Source: Bacteroidia bacterium | GTDB taxonomy: Bacteria > Bacteroidota > Bacteroidia > Cytophagales > Cyclobacteriaceae | DNA length: 64,000 nucleotides | Assembly (NCBI GenBank): GCA_030432655.1 | Contig: JAUILA010000011.1 | Location: 109,656 to 173,655, forward strand | Reading direction: 5' to 3' | In this document: positions 28,878 to 38,543 of the stretch, piece by piece | How the letters are laid out: every line of letters begins with the position of its first letter | Numbering within the stretch: position 1 is the stretch's first letter | Translations under genes and position numbers: made by a program | Notes under the pieces: model-generated | What the model was told of the DNA's origin: nothing | Database searches by the model: none | What the model saw: the letters and a program-made list of their open reading frames with translations, nothing else

Positions 28878-28890
28878 TGTAAATTTTACA
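28878..28890. promoter_or_regulatory. Palindrome TGTAAAtTTTACA upstream of the RND efflux operon
   Basis: Arms TGTAAA (28,878-28,883) and TTTACA (28,885-28,890) meet around one base, 67 bp before the adaptor ATG. The position suits an operator for a TetR- or GntR-type repressor, but no regulator gene is adjacent and a 13-bp AT-rich palindrome can arise by chance. Confidence 0.3.
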
Positions 28891-28956
28891 ATATAGGGTG
28901 GAAAATGACATAACAACACGACTAATATTTTGCTTGTTTGTATGTAAGTAAAAGAT

Positions 28957-29991
28957 ATGATGAAATACCTACTGCTACTTATTCCAGCCCTTGCGCTGTT
29001 TTCCTGTGCCGATGAAAAAGGAGATGCCGGAGGCGGACCCCCACCCGTCCGGTCTGTCCAGTCAGATTACATTGTCGCAAAGCTTGACACGTTCCGGAAT
29101 GAAGTGATCACCACGGCTGAAGTACTCCCCTATGAAAGCGTTACGCTGAGAGCACCGGTCTCGGGTACTGTATTAAATATCTATTTTGAGGAGGGCGCCA
29201 CCGTCAGGGAAGGTGATCTTTTAATACGTCTTGATGACCGGGCCTGGAAAGCCCAGATGGAAGGACTCCGGGTGGAATACGGTTCGATCGAGAAAGAACT
29301 TGAACGGTACCAGCGTCTTCTTGAGTTGGATGGCGCCAGCCAGCAGCAGGTGGAGAATGCGACAGCGCGCCTGGCCACCCTGAAAGCACAGATGGAACAG
29401 CTGAGAGTCAATATTGAACTGGCCAATATCCGGGCTCCGTTCGGCGGCCAGGTAGGTTTGCGTAATTTCAGTCTGGGATCCTATATGAACCAGGGGGAAG
29501 AAATCACCACCCTGGCCCAGATAGATAAACTCAAAGTCAACTTTAACCTGCCCGAACGCTATCGTCCGGACATCAGCAACGGAGATGTGGTTAGTCTGCG
29601 GGTGGAAGGCGATACCTTCCCGGCCAGCGTCTATGCGATTGACCCGATTATTGATGTGAATTCACGAACCCTGCAGGCCCGGGCGATCCTCGAAAAACCA
29701 GAAAAAAGTGTGATGCCGGGTGTGTTTGCGGAAACTATTCTCCCTACCCAGGTGCTGGAGAATGCCATTGTACTGCCCTCGCAGGTAGTTGTTCCCGAAA
29801 TTGAAGCCCAGACCGTTTACGTTGTGAGCAACGGGACGGCCCAGCGGCGTGTGGTTACCATTTCGGGCCGTACCAGTGACATGGTATTGATTACAGAAGG
29901 GGTGCAACCCGGTGATACAGTGATCACCACGGGTCTGATGTCCGTTAAGGATGGTTCCCCGGTAAGTCTTCAACAAAATCTGACCCGATGA
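28957..29991 (+). CDS. RND efflux periplasmic adaptor (membrane fusion protein), lipoprotein
   Basis: 344 residues. A lipoprotein signal ends in ALFSC (Cys at about 17). The barrel and lipoyl halves are visible: YESVTLRAPVSGTVLNIYFE (about 60-80) and LANIRAPFGGQVGLRNFSLG (about 155-175), flanking a coiled-coil hairpin with ELERYQRLLELDGASQQQVE. It links the inner-membrane pump to the TolC-like channel. Its stop overlaps the pump start by 4 bp. Substrates are unknown; HAE1-type systems usually expel drugs or lipids. Confidence 0.92.
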   Translation: MMKYLLLLIPALALFSCADEKGDAGGGPPPVRSVQSDYIVAKLDTFRNEVITTAEVLPYESVTLRAPVSGTVLNIYFEEGATVREGDLLIRLDDRAWKAQMEGLRVEYGSIEKELERYQRLLELDGASQQQVENATARLATLKAQMEQLRVNIELANIRAPFGGQVGLRNFSLGSYMNQGEEITTLAQIDKLKVNFNLPERYRPDISNGDVVSLRVEGDTFPASVYAIDPIIDVNSRTLQARAILEKPEKSVMPGVFAETILPTQVLENAIVLPSQVVVPEIEAQTVYVVSNGTAQRRVVTISGRTSDMVLITEGVQPGDTVITTGLMSVKDGSPVSLQQNLTR

Positions 29992-32900
29992 CTTTATCAG
30001 AATTAAGTGTACAACGGCCTGTACTGGCCACCGTTTTTGCCATTGTGATCATTTTGATCGGCGTGGTAAGCTACCTGTCTCTCGGTGTCAGGGAATATCC
30101 GAGCGTTGACCCGCCCATTATTACGGTCAGTACCAACTATCCCGGGGCAAACGCGGATATTATCGAATCGCAGATTACCGAGCCTCTGGAAGAATCTATC
30201 AATACAGTTCCGGGAATCAAAAATATCAGTTCGACCAGTACCGATGGCAGGAGCACGATCCGGGTAGAATTCAATACCGGCATTGACCTGAATGTGGCCG
30301 CCAATGATGTGCGTGATAAAGCTTCAGCAGCCCGCCGCAGCCTTCCACCGGATGCGGATCCGCCAATCGTGAGTAAGGCAGACAGCGATGCCCAGACAAT
30401 CCTTGTGTTTACCATGCAGAGCAATAAGCGTGACCTGCTGGAAATGACCGATATTGCGGACAAAATGATGGTGGAGCGACTCCAGACCATTGAAGGGGTG
30501 TCCCGGGTATACATGTGGGGAGAAAAAGAATACGCCATGCGGCTTACGCTGTATCCTGACAGAATGGAGGCCTTACGGATTACCCCTATCGATATTCGCG
30601 ATGCTCTGAACCGCCAGAATGTGGAGCTTCCCAGTGGACGTATTGAAGGGGAGAATACGGAACTTACCGTACGTACCATCGGTCGCCTGTATACCGAAGA
30701 AGATTTTAACAACCTTATCCTCGCTGAACGGAATAATACCCTGATCCGTCTGAAGGATATCGGGGAAGCGCAGTTGAGTGCCCTGGAGCAGCGGTCGGTA
30801 CTTCGTGGTAACGGGGTAATTCCGATGATCGGAATTGCCATCCAGAACCAGCCGGGTGCCAATTACATTGAAATTGTGGATGAAGCGTTTGACCGTGTTG
30901 AACAAATCCGCCCTAACCTTCCCGAGGATATTGAACTGGACATCGTACTCGATGACACGGTGGCCATTCGAAAGGCCCTCCGGGAAGTCCGTGAAACAAT
31001 CTTACTCGCCTTTACCCTGGTGGTGCTCGTTATTTTCTTCTTTCTGAGGAACTGGCGCACCACCCTGATTCCGATCATCCTGATACCTATTTCACTTATC
31101 GGAAGCATGGGAGCATTGTATGCGGCAGGATTCTCTATTAATATTCTCACCCTGCTCGGACTGGTGCTTGCCACCGGTTTGGTGGTGGATGACGCCATTG
31201 TGGTAATGGAGAATATTTATGCGAAGATCGAAGACGGTATGCACCCGGTGAAAGCCGCTCTTGAAGGTTCCAGGGAAGTATTCTTTGCAGTTATTGCCAC
31301 CTCCATATCGCTGATCTGTGTTTTCCTGCCGATCTTCTTTCTCGGCGGCCTGACCGGACGATTATTCAGGGAATTCGCCATGGTGGTAGTGGCCTGTGTA
31401 GGTATATCCACCTTTGTCACCCTGTCGCTTACGCCAATGATGAGTTCGAAAATGCTCAAAAAGAGTAAGCAGAAACTGAAAATACAGCAATACCTGGGAA
31501 GAATGGTGAAAAACCTCGGACAGGCATACAGCCGTTCCCTGGTCAAATTTATGAAATACCGATGGGTAGCATTCCCGGTGACGGTGATCATGGCAGCTGT
31601 GATCTACTTCCTAAGTGAGAACCTGCCATCTGAGCTGGCACCCCTGGAAGACAAAAGTAAGCTTCGTATCTCAACTACCGCACCGGAAGGCACTTCGTTT
31701 CGGGCCATGGATGAGTATACGTTACAGGTAATGCATCTGATTGACACCCTGAAGGAAAAGGACTTCCTGCTCGGACTTACCGCACCGTCATTCGGAAGCT
31801 CTACCAGTGTCAACTCATCATTTGTCCGGGTTACGCTTTCACAGCCGGAAAATCGCGAACGCAGCCAGGATGAAATTGCCCAGGAAATCGGCAAGGAACT
31901 GAGTAAAATGACCTTTGCACAGTCCTTCGTGATCCAGGAGCCTACCATCAGTGCTTCACGCGGATTATCCGGATTACCGGTTCAGGTTGTATTGCAGGCC
32001 CCGGATTTCGAACAGCTTCGGGCTGCATTGCCCGGGTTTATGGAAAAGGCCCGGAATCACCCGGCGTTTACTACGGTTCAGATTGACCTGAAATTTAATA
32101 AGCCGGAATACACGGTGAATATTAACAGGAATAAAGCGCTGGCCATGGGGGTAAGTGTGGCTGATATCTCACAGACATTGCAGACCTACCTGGCTGAACA
32201 GCGTATGGGGTACTTCATCAAAGAGGGAAAACAGTATTATGTCATCGCCCAGGCGGCGCTGAGCGAGCGAAATTCTCCGGAAGACCTGAAAGGTATCTCG
32301 GTTAGGAACCGGGTGGGTGATATGGTTCCCCTGGAAAACCTGGTAGATATTGGCCTTATCAGCCGTCCGCCGTCGCTGCTTCGGTTTAACCGATATTCTT
32401 CTGCGACTGTATCGGCCGGCCCTGCCCCGGGATATACCATCGCTGACGGTATTGAGATCATGCAAAACCTGGCCCGGGAAGAACTTGGAGAGTCGTTCAG
32501 TACAGAACTGACCGGTGCTTCGGCCGATTTTGCCGAGAGTTCGTCAGACATCCTGCTTGTATTCGTTTTTGCACTGATGCTGGTATACCTGACGCTCGCC
32601 GGACAGTTTGAAAGCTTCCGGGATCCGCTGACCATCATGTTCACCGTGCCCCTGGCTCTCGCCGGCGCATTGATCACCCTGCTGGTGTTTGGTCAGACCC
32701 TGAATATTTTCAGCCAGATCGGTATGATCGTCCTGATTGGGATCGTCTCTAAGAACGGTATTCTCATTGTGGAATTCGCGAACCAAAAACGTGATGCAGG
32801 GATGGACCGGCTGAGTGCCGGTATAGAAGCTGCCCAGCAGCGTTTCCGCCCGATCCTGATGACCAGTATGTCCACCGTCCTCGGAGCCCTGCCCCTTGCG

Positions 32901-33068
32901 CTGGCTCTTGGCGAAGCAAGTACGAGCCGTATCCCGATGGGATTGTCAATTATTGGCGGATTATTATTCTCCCTTTTATTAACACTGTACATTATCCCGG
33001 CTATGTATTCCTACATCGCAAGTAAGGAAGGCAGGGACGATATAAAGAAAAAATATGCTGAGGCTTAA
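29988..33068 (+). CDS. RND-family efflux pump, HAE1 type
   Basis: 1,026 residues, standard length. The start LSVQRPVLATVFAIVIILIG and SYLSLGVREYPSVDPPIITV are typical of the hydrophobe/amphiphile group (AcrB/MexB/MexF). The proton-relay helix LVLATGLVVDDAIVVMENIY (about 392-411) keeps both aspartates, and the second half repeats the fold with GIVSKNGILIVEFANQKRDA. It uses the proton gradient to drive export with the adaptor and outer-membrane channel encoded on either side. Confidence 0.95.
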   Translation: MTLSELSVQRPVLATVFAIVIILIGVVSYLSLGVREYPSVDPPIITVSTNYPGANADIIESQITEPLEESINTVPGIKNISSTSTDGRSTIRVEFNTGIDLNVAANDVRDKASAARRSLPPDADPPIVSKADSDAQTILVFTMQSNKRDLLEMTDIADKMMVERLQTIEGVSRVYMWGEKEYAMRLTLYPDRMEALRITPIDIRDALNRQNVELPSGRIEGENTELTVRTIGRLYTEEDFNNLILAERNNTLIRLKDIGEAQLSALEQRSVLRGNGVIPMIGIAIQNQPGANYIEIVDEAFDRVEQIRPNLPEDIELDIVLDDTVAIRKALREVRETILLAFTLVVLVIFFFLRNWRTTLIPIILIPISLIGSMGALYAAGFSINILTLLGLVLATGLVVDDAIVVMENIYAKIEDGMHPVKAALEGSREVFFAVIATSISLICVFLPIFFLGGLTGRLFREFAMVVVACVGISTFVTLSLTPMMSSKMLKKSKQKLKIQQYLGRMVKNLGQAYSRSLVKFMKYRWVAFPVTVIMAAVIYFLSENLPSELAPLEDKSKLRISTTAPEGTSFRAMDEYTLQVMHLIDTLKEKDFLLGLTAPSFGSSTSVNSSFVRVTLSQPENRERSQDEIAQEIGKELSKMTFAQSFVIQEPTISASRGLSGLPVQVVLQAPDFEQLRAALPGFMEKARNHPAFTTVQIDLKFNKPEYTVNINRNKALAMGVSVADISQTLQTYLAEQRMGYFIKEGKQYYVIAQAALSERNSPEDLKGISVRNRVGDMVPLENLVDIGLISRPPSLLRFNRYSSATVSAGPAPGYTIADGIEIMQNLAREELGESFSTELTGASADFAESSSDILLVFVFALMLVYLTLAGQFESFRDPLTIMFTVPLALAGALITLLVFGQTLNIFSQIGMIVLIGIVSKNGILIVEFANQKRDAGMDRLSAGIEAAQQRFRPILMTSMSTVLGALPLALALGEASTSRIPMGLSIIGGLLFSLLLTLYIIPAMYSYIASKEGRDDIKKKYAEA

Positions 33069-34362
33069 ATTCCTGCTTTTTTTATGTTTCCTGACCGCAG
33101 CTGGTTATGGTCAGACCCTGGAAGAATTCATGCAGCGCGCACTGGAAGAAAATTACCAGCTGCACATCACCCGGCTGGAAGCGGACATCGCCGGGAACAA
33201 CAATACGATTGGCAATGCAGGATTTCTCCCCACCATTGACATAACCGGTCAGTACCAGTATTCCTGGAGTACTACCCGGCAGAATTTCTTCAACGGGGAT
33301 GAACGGGAAGGAGACAATGCGCGGAATACCGGTTTGAACGGGGCGATTGCCGTAAACCAGACCCTGTTTGACGGTTTCCGGATGTTTGCCAGCAAGGATC
33401 AGCTGTCGCTGCTGGAAGAAATGGGACGTGTGAATGCACGCTTTTTTATTGACCAGACCCTGGCTGATATAGCCACCTTGTACTTCCAGCTGATCAAAGA
33501 GCGGGAAATTCTTAATTACCTGCGACAATCGATCAGGGTATCTGCCTATCGTGAACGACTGGAAGAACGCCGCGAACTGATCGGTGCGGGAACCGGCCTG
33601 GATTATTACCAGGCAGCGGTGGCCTACCAGAATGACAGTTCGGCCATTGTTTCCCAGAAAAGTATTATCCGGTCACTGGAAATCGAACTCAACCGGATCG
33701 TTAACAGGAACCTGGATACCCCGGTAATGCCTTCATCCGATTCACTTGATATCACGCCCCATGGATTTTCACGTGAAGAGTTTATGCTCCTGCTTAAGGA
33801 ACGGAACAATACATTGCGTCTGGCCCAGCTGGATGAACTTATCGCGGAGACCGAAGTACGTATTCAGCGCGCTGAATTATCGCCTGTGCTGAGTGCTTTT
33901 GGCGGATACACCTATAACCGGTCTACCAGTGAAATCGGATTTGTGGAGTCGAACCGAAGCTACGGTCCGAATATCGGGGTCGCGGTGCGCTTCAACCTGT
34001 TTAACGGCGGCAATAACCGGCGTGAAGTGCGCAACGCCGAAATACAGCAAACAATTGCTACGGAATCCCGGGAGCAAACAGATCTTTCCCTCGACGCCGA
34101 ACTTTATGATGCCTATGCCCGGTACGAATTTGTGCTTGAGCAGATCATGATTGCCAGGGAGAATGTGGAAACGGCGAACCGGGCGCAGTTTATTGCCGAG
34201 GCACAGCTGCGTGAAGGAGCCATCAACGGTATTGACTTTCGAGTCAACCAGGTTACACTGATCAATGCAGAAACAAATCTCGCCCAGTTAAAATTTACCC
34301 TCAAGGCTCTGGAAGTAAATCTCTACCGCCTCACTTCCCAGGTGATGGATAATTATCTGTAA
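33055..34362 (+). CDS. TolC-family outer-membrane efflux protein
   Basis: 435 residues with a short signal peptide ending GYGQ near residue 21. Two repeats of the outer-membrane efflux fold are visible: long helices such as YQLHITRLEADIAGNNNTIG then barrel strands LPTIDITGQYQYSWS, and again NTLRLAQLDELIAETEVRIQ then LSPVLSAFGGYTYNRS. The start overlaps the pump gene by 14 bp, so the three proteins of the export complex are produced from one message. Confidence 0.93.
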   Translation: MLRLKFLLFLCFLTAAGYGQTLEEFMQRALEENYQLHITRLEADIAGNNNTIGNAGFLPTIDITGQYQYSWSTTRQNFFNGDEREGDNARNTGLNGAIAVNQTLFDGFRMFASKDQLSLLEEMGRVNARFFIDQTLADIATLYFQLIKEREILNYLRQSIRVSAYRERLEERRELIGAGTGLDYYQAAVAYQNDSSAIVSQKSIIRSLEIELNRIVNRNLDTPVMPSSDSLDITPHGFSREEFMLLLKERNNTLRLAQLDELIAETEVRIQRAELSPVLSAFGGYTYNRSTSEIGFVESNRSYGPNIGVAVRFNLFNGGNNRREVRNAEIQQTIATESREQTDLSLDAELYDAYARYEFVLEQIMIARENVETANRAQFIAEAQLREGAINGIDFRVNQVTLINAETNLAQLKFTLKALEVNLYRLTSQVMDNYL

Positions 34363-34371
34363 ATTTCGTTT

Positions 34372-35061
34372 ATGAAAATCATTCTCAGCTGGAGCGGCGG
34401 GAAGGACAGTATGATGGCGCTTCATTCATTGACAATGAATGACCAGGCGCCGGAGTCACTGCTCACTACATTCTCCGGGGAGTTCAAACGCATCACCATG
34501 CATGGCGTGCGGGAAGAGTTGCTGGACCAGCAGGCTGCTGCCCTGGGATTGCCGGTTGAAAAATTGTACCTGCCGGCCACGGCGGATATGAAAACCTATA
34601 ACCATACGATGCACGCCTGTTATACGGCCGCCGCGGATAAAGGGGTTAGTCATATCGGGTTTGGGGATATCAACCTGGAAGACCTGAAAAATTACCGCGA
34701 ACGCCAGGTGGATAAAGCAGGATTACGTACTGTTTTCCCGGTCTGGGCCAGGGATACACGCGAACTGGTGGAAGAATTCATTGACCTGGGCTACCGGTCA
34801 GTGGTTGTGGCAGTGGACGGATCGAAGTTAAGCAAGGAGTTTGCCGGAAGGATAATCGATAAAGACTTTCTCAGGGACCTTCCTTCGGGAGTGGACCCAT
34901 CTGGTGAAAATGGTGAATTCCATTCCTTTGTGACGGCAGGCCCCTTGTTTGAAACGGAGCTTGACGTCCAGGTGGGAGAATGTGTCGAGCGCCACTACCC
35001 TGCCCCGGGAAATAAAAATGAAATGATTACCTACTATTTCCAGGATCTTCTTCCCGGCTGA
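34372..35061 (+). CDS. Dph6-like ATP pyrophosphatase (diphthine-ammonia ligase family)
   Basis: 229 residues. The PP-loop SGGKDS lies at residues 8-13, and the family signature GVDPSGENGEFHSFV lies near residue 175, followed by GPLF. Eukaryotic and archaeal Dph6 amidates diphthine on EF2; bacteria lack diphthamide, so the bacterial homologues act on some other carboxylate, possibly a cofactor or nucleotide. It lies 10 bp after the TolC-like gene and is probably read with the efflux operon, although no functional link is evident. Confidence 0.88.
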   Translation: MKIILSWSGGKDSMMALHSLTMNDQAPESLLTTFSGEFKRITMHGVREELLDQQAAALGLPVEKLYLPATADMKTYNHTMHACYTAAADKGVSHIGFGDINLEDLKNYRERQVDKAGLRTVFPVWARDTRELVEEFIDLGYRSVVVAVDGSKLSKEFAGRIIDKDFLRDLPSGVDPSGENGEFHSFVTAGPLFETELDVQVGECVERHYPAPGNKNEMITYYFQDLLPG

Positions 35062-35096
35062 TTGCAGCTGTCCGCCTCAGGGCCGTATTTGACGGC

Positions 35097-36923
35097 ATGT
35101 TCAGAGTAATACCTTTCCTGCTGCTCCTTAGTTTTAATGCCATGTCGCAGGTAGCCTGGATCAATGAAATTCACTATGATAACAGCGGGGTCGACAGCCT
35201 GGAATTCGTGGAGATCATCGTGCTTGATCCGGTTTCGTCGGACAGCCTCCAGGTCTTTCTGTACGATGGTAACAGCGGGATGGTTTACGACAGCATTTAC
35301 CTGGGTGAGATGGAGCCCGGATTGGTTACCGGCGATTTTCACTTCTATTCCTGGTTTCCCGAAGCCATTCAGAATGGCCCGGACGGAATTTCGCTGAGTC
35401 TGTCTGATTCCCTGATCCTCTTTGCTTCCTATGAAGGTGTGTTTACCGCTGCGGATGGCCCGGCAGCAGGAGTGGTCAGCGAACTGCTTCCTGTGGCCGA
35501 ATCTGCGGTTGATCCCGGGCTTGCCGTTGGTCTGACCGGCATGGGGTCGGAAAGCCGGCATTTCTGGTGGAGGGTCCTGGAAAGGAGTCCGGGTGGGCCG
35601 AATCAGGATCAGGTGCTGACCAGTGATCCTGTCATTAAATTATACGGACCTGATTCAATACATTTTGGAAATGTACCATACGGTGATGCTTCATTGCCGG
35701 AGTCAATAGTCATGGCCGGAGCCAATCTGACTGAACACATACAATTAGCTATTCCAGAAGGATTTCAAGTATCCCCGGACGATCAGTTTTCCATCATATT
35801 TGATGCTGGCATCCATGAACTTCTAATTTCGGATAACTATTTCTCACCTGACACACTGTTTGTGCGCTTCACTCCATTGGTTGAGAACGAGACATATACC
35901 GGCCACCTGAGAATTAACAGTGCCAGCGCAACAGACAGCATGTACCTTACCGGCAGCGAAGGCCCGTATCTCTTACCGAATGCCTGGATCAATGAATTCC
36001 ACTACGATAATGAAAGTACGGATGAAAATGAATTTGTTGAAGTGGTTGTCGACGACAGGTATATTGATGAAGTAAACTACCTGTCATTATACTTTTATAA
36101 CGGAAATAACGGACTGCAATATAAAACTACCCCATCCGATGAATGGATACCTGGTTTTTATGACCCTGAGGGCTTTCAGTACTTCACGGCTATGGTAAAA
36201 GGAATTCAGAACGGGGCGGCCGACGGCATTGCCCTTACCTACCGAAACCGCTTGATCCAGTTTATCAGCTACGAAGGAGTCATGACAGCGGTGGATGGAC
36301 CTGCCGCAGGAATGACCAGTACAGATACAGGGGTCATGGAAGAAACTGATTCACCGTTGAATTCTTCATTGCAGCTTATGGGTACCGGTGGAAACTATTC
36401 CGATTTTACCTGGCATTACTCGCCAGGGGTCAACACGATGAATATGCCAAACCTGGACCAGGTCCTTCCGGTAGTTCTTTCTTCTTACCGGCTTGAAAAC
36501 ACGGGCAAATCGTTTATGCTTTCCTGGACCTCCGAGTTCGAAAAGGATAATGCAGCCTATATCGTGCAATATTCAGGCGATGGGGATCAATATGATTTCC
36601 TGGGAACGGTTATGCCGAAAGGCCATATCAGCAATACGTATGAGTTCGTCATCCCTCCGTTTGAGCATGGATATGTCCGGTTGGTTCAGGAGGATTGGAA
36701 TGGCCGGCGGACTTATTTCGAGCCGCTCAAATTACGGGTTCCGGATAGATCCGAAATACGCTTTGAAATCTATTCCATGACAGGACGTGTTGTCAGACAA
36801 GGTAGTGTTTATGAGCCCGTGGAAATCAATGCAATAATTGCGCATCTCCCAAAATCACTATATCTGGTAAGAGAAATAAGGAAATCAGGAGAAAGAATAC
36901 GCAAAGTTATTCGCGACGATTAA
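35097..36923 (+). CDS. Secreted protein with duplicated lamin-tail-like domains and a T9SS-like tail
   Basis: 608 residues with a signal peptide (about 1-18). Two copies of a domain of about 155 residues begin AWINEIHYDNSGVDSLEFVE (about 20) and AWINEFHYDNESTDENEFVE (about 297) and each ends PN.DQVL; the copies share the SYEGV and A.DGPAAG segments. They resemble lamin-tail-type sandwiches found beside secreted nucleases. Between them is an Ig-like domain. Then follow a fibronectin-like region (about 465-545) and a C-terminal FEIYSMTGRVVRQGSVYEPV segment like the type A sorting signal of the Bacteroidota type IX secretion system. Its 3' end overlaps the convergent glycosyltransferase by 17 bp. 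Confidence 0.7.
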   Translation: MFRVIPFLLLLSFNAMSQVAWINEIHYDNSGVDSLEFVEIIVLDPVSSDSLQVFLYDGNSGMVYDSIYLGEMEPGLVTGDFHFYSWFPEAIQNGPDGISLSLSDSLILFASYEGVFTAADGPAAGVVSELLPVAESAVDPGLAVGLTGMGSESRHFWWRVLERSPGGPNQDQVLTSDPVIKLYGPDSIHFGNVPYGDASLPESIVMAGANLTEHIQLAIPEGFQVSPDDQFSIIFDAGIHELLISDNYFSPDTLFVRFTPLVENETYTGHLRINSASATDSMYLTGSEGPYLLPNAWINEFHYDNESTDENEFVEVVVDDRYIDEVNYLSLYFYNGNNGLQYKTTPSDEWIPGFYDPEGFQYFTAMVKGIQNGAADGIALTYRNRLIQFISYEGVMTAVDGPAAGMTSTDTGVMEETDSPLNSSLQLMGTGGNYSDFTWHYSPGVNTMNMPNLDQVLPVVLSSYRLENTGKSFMLSWTSEFEKDNAAYIVQYSGDGDQYDFLGTVMPKGHISNTYEFVIPPFEHGYVRLVQEDWNGRRTYFEPLKLRVPDRSEIRFEIYSMTGRVVRQGSVYEPVEINAIIAHLPKSLYLVREIRKSGERIRKVIRDD

Positions 36924-38490
36924 TCGAATTACGCTGCACCCGGTAAATATGGGTATTGTTGCGCTTGTGAATACGCGGATTAAAAAAGTTGAGTAATTTA
37001 TCCAGCATGGACGGCTCGAATGATTTCTCAGGATCAAGTTCAGCATTAAGAAAGCGGGACATATCAAGCTTCCGGTATTCGAGACTGTCATCCCTGTAAA
37101 AAACCACGTAGTCAGGATATCGATTCATCCGGTTAAATTCTTCCTGAAGGGAATCCATGGACTTTACCCTGTCTATCGTAAACAGCATATGTATATCTTC
37201 CGGCAAGTCTTCAGGACGTTCCCAAAAGTGCTGATACCCCATGAAGCCTTGATCAAACTGGCCGTAATCCAATGATCGTTCGCCAAGGTAATAAGCAGGA
37301 GGCTGACGCAGCCCCCCCTGTCGTCCATCCAGCAGGACGGTTTGCATGTTTTCCTGCTGGCTCAGGTAATGCAACGGGGCCACACGGTCCTTCTTCGTAT
37401 AATTGAACGACATGAACAATGCGGCAATAATATTCAGGCCCCAGAAAAAAGCCCAGCAGCCATTGAGAAAGCGGGGATGCTTCAGCCAGAATCGTGACTG
37501 CGAGGCAAATGATTGCCACCCGATTGTGCCCAGGATGATCAGAAACGGAAATATCGGAAGAATGAACCGTTCCTGTTTATGAGGAAAAGCCGAATGAAAT
37601 ACAAAAAACAGCAAAACCCCCATGAAGAGTGCCGGATTGATCCTGAAAGAACGACCATACCCCCATAACAGCATCAGGCTGACCGGAGGCACCAAAAACC
37701 CGGCAATAGTTCCCAGGTACTTAAACGGACCTGCTGTAATTAATTGATTAGCATCTTCCGTATTGAACAGAAAATAATTAACAAGCGATTCGAATGGATA
37801 GCCGAAAAAGATCAGGTCAGGAATCCCGATGGTAAAGAAAATGGTAAAAAGAAATGAAACCACGATCAAAAGGATTTCCTTCCATTTCCGGCTGTAAATA
37901 AGGATCAGTCCAATCCCGCCCGCCAGAAAGATGGTGTGGATTCGTACGGTAAAAGCCAGGGCGATCATCAGGCCTATTAGCAGCCATTTCTTTCGTGACT
38001 GATCATCATCCCGGATAAGCAGCAGGAACGCAAACATGAGCGGGGGGACCGAAACGAGTTCGGCCATGAATTTAACCCCGAGGTAAGGCATAAACCAGAG
38101 AACGGCCAGAATGAGTGCCACCCGGAGTGCATTCTCACGGCTGCTAAGCCGGAGCGTGATCAGGTAGCCAAGCCAGACAATCAGAAGGGAGTACAGCCCG
38201 TGGAACAGCTGCAGGAACGCCACCTTCACCATCGGGTCAGAGATGCCCGTGAATTTGACAATGGCCAGCAAAAAAGCCGTAATTAACGTGTAAAAGAAAC
38301 TATGCTTTGGTGGAAAATCGTCATATATCCAGTGACCGATGCCTTCTGTCCAGGCTTCCGCAACCCGCAGCACGTCAAAATGATCATCATGAAAAGCATA
38401 TCCCCTGGCAAAAACGGCCGCCAGTATTCTGAGGATCAGCGCAATGATAAGTATTCCCTGGATGGAATGGAATAACCGGTTAATTCGCAT
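36907..38490 (-). CDS. Multi-pass membrane glycosyltransferase (GT-C type, GT39/GPI-mannosyltransferase-like)
   Basis: 527 residues from the ATG at 38,490; an in-frame TTG 30 bp upstream is less likely. About ten hydrophobic helices are spread over residues 8-385, with a soluble C-terminal 130 residues. The first loop contains RGYAFHDDHFDVLRVAEAWT, the acidic motif expected of GT-C enzymes that take polyprenyl-phosphate sugars. A second marker is GIGHWIYDDFPPKHSFFYTL. It likely adds a sugar to a lipid or protein acceptor on the periplasmic side. It lies 53 bp downstream of a GT4 enzyme on the same strand. Confidence 0.75.
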   Translation of the reverse strand: MRINRLFHSIQGILIIALILRILAAVFARGYAFHDDHFDVLRVAEAWTEGIGHWIYDDFPPKHSFFYTLITAFLLAIVKFTGISDPMVKVAFLQLFHGLYSLLIVWLGYLITLRLSSRENALRVALILAVLWFMPYLGVKFMAELVSVPPLMFAFLLLIRDDDQSRKKWLLIGLMIALAFTVRIHTIFLAGGIGLILIYSRKWKEILLIVVSFLFTIFFTIGIPDLIFFGYPFESLVNYFLFNTEDANQLITAGPFKYLGTIAGFLVPPVSLMLLWGYGRSFRINPALFMGVLLFFVFHSAFPHKQERFILPIFPFLIILGTIGWQSFASQSRFWLKHPRFLNGCWAFFWGLNIIAALFMSFNYTKKDRVAPLHYLSQQENMQTVLLDGRQGGLRQPPAYYLGERSLDYGQFDQGFMGYQHFWERPEDLPEDIHMLFTIDRVKSMDSLQEEFNRMNRYPDYVVFYRDDSLEYRKLDMSRFLNAELDPEKSFEPSMLDKLLNFFNPRIHKRNNTHIYRVQRNSINRRE

Positions 38491-38543
38491 GGCGCTACAA
38501 AGAAACCAGCTTTCGTACAATTAATGAAAGGATAGACGGAGTT

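Noticed and set aside
30137..32992. Long open frames opposite the RND pump gene
   Set aside because: They are antisense shadows of a well-conserved pump gene, with serine/arginine-rich composition typical of such shadows.
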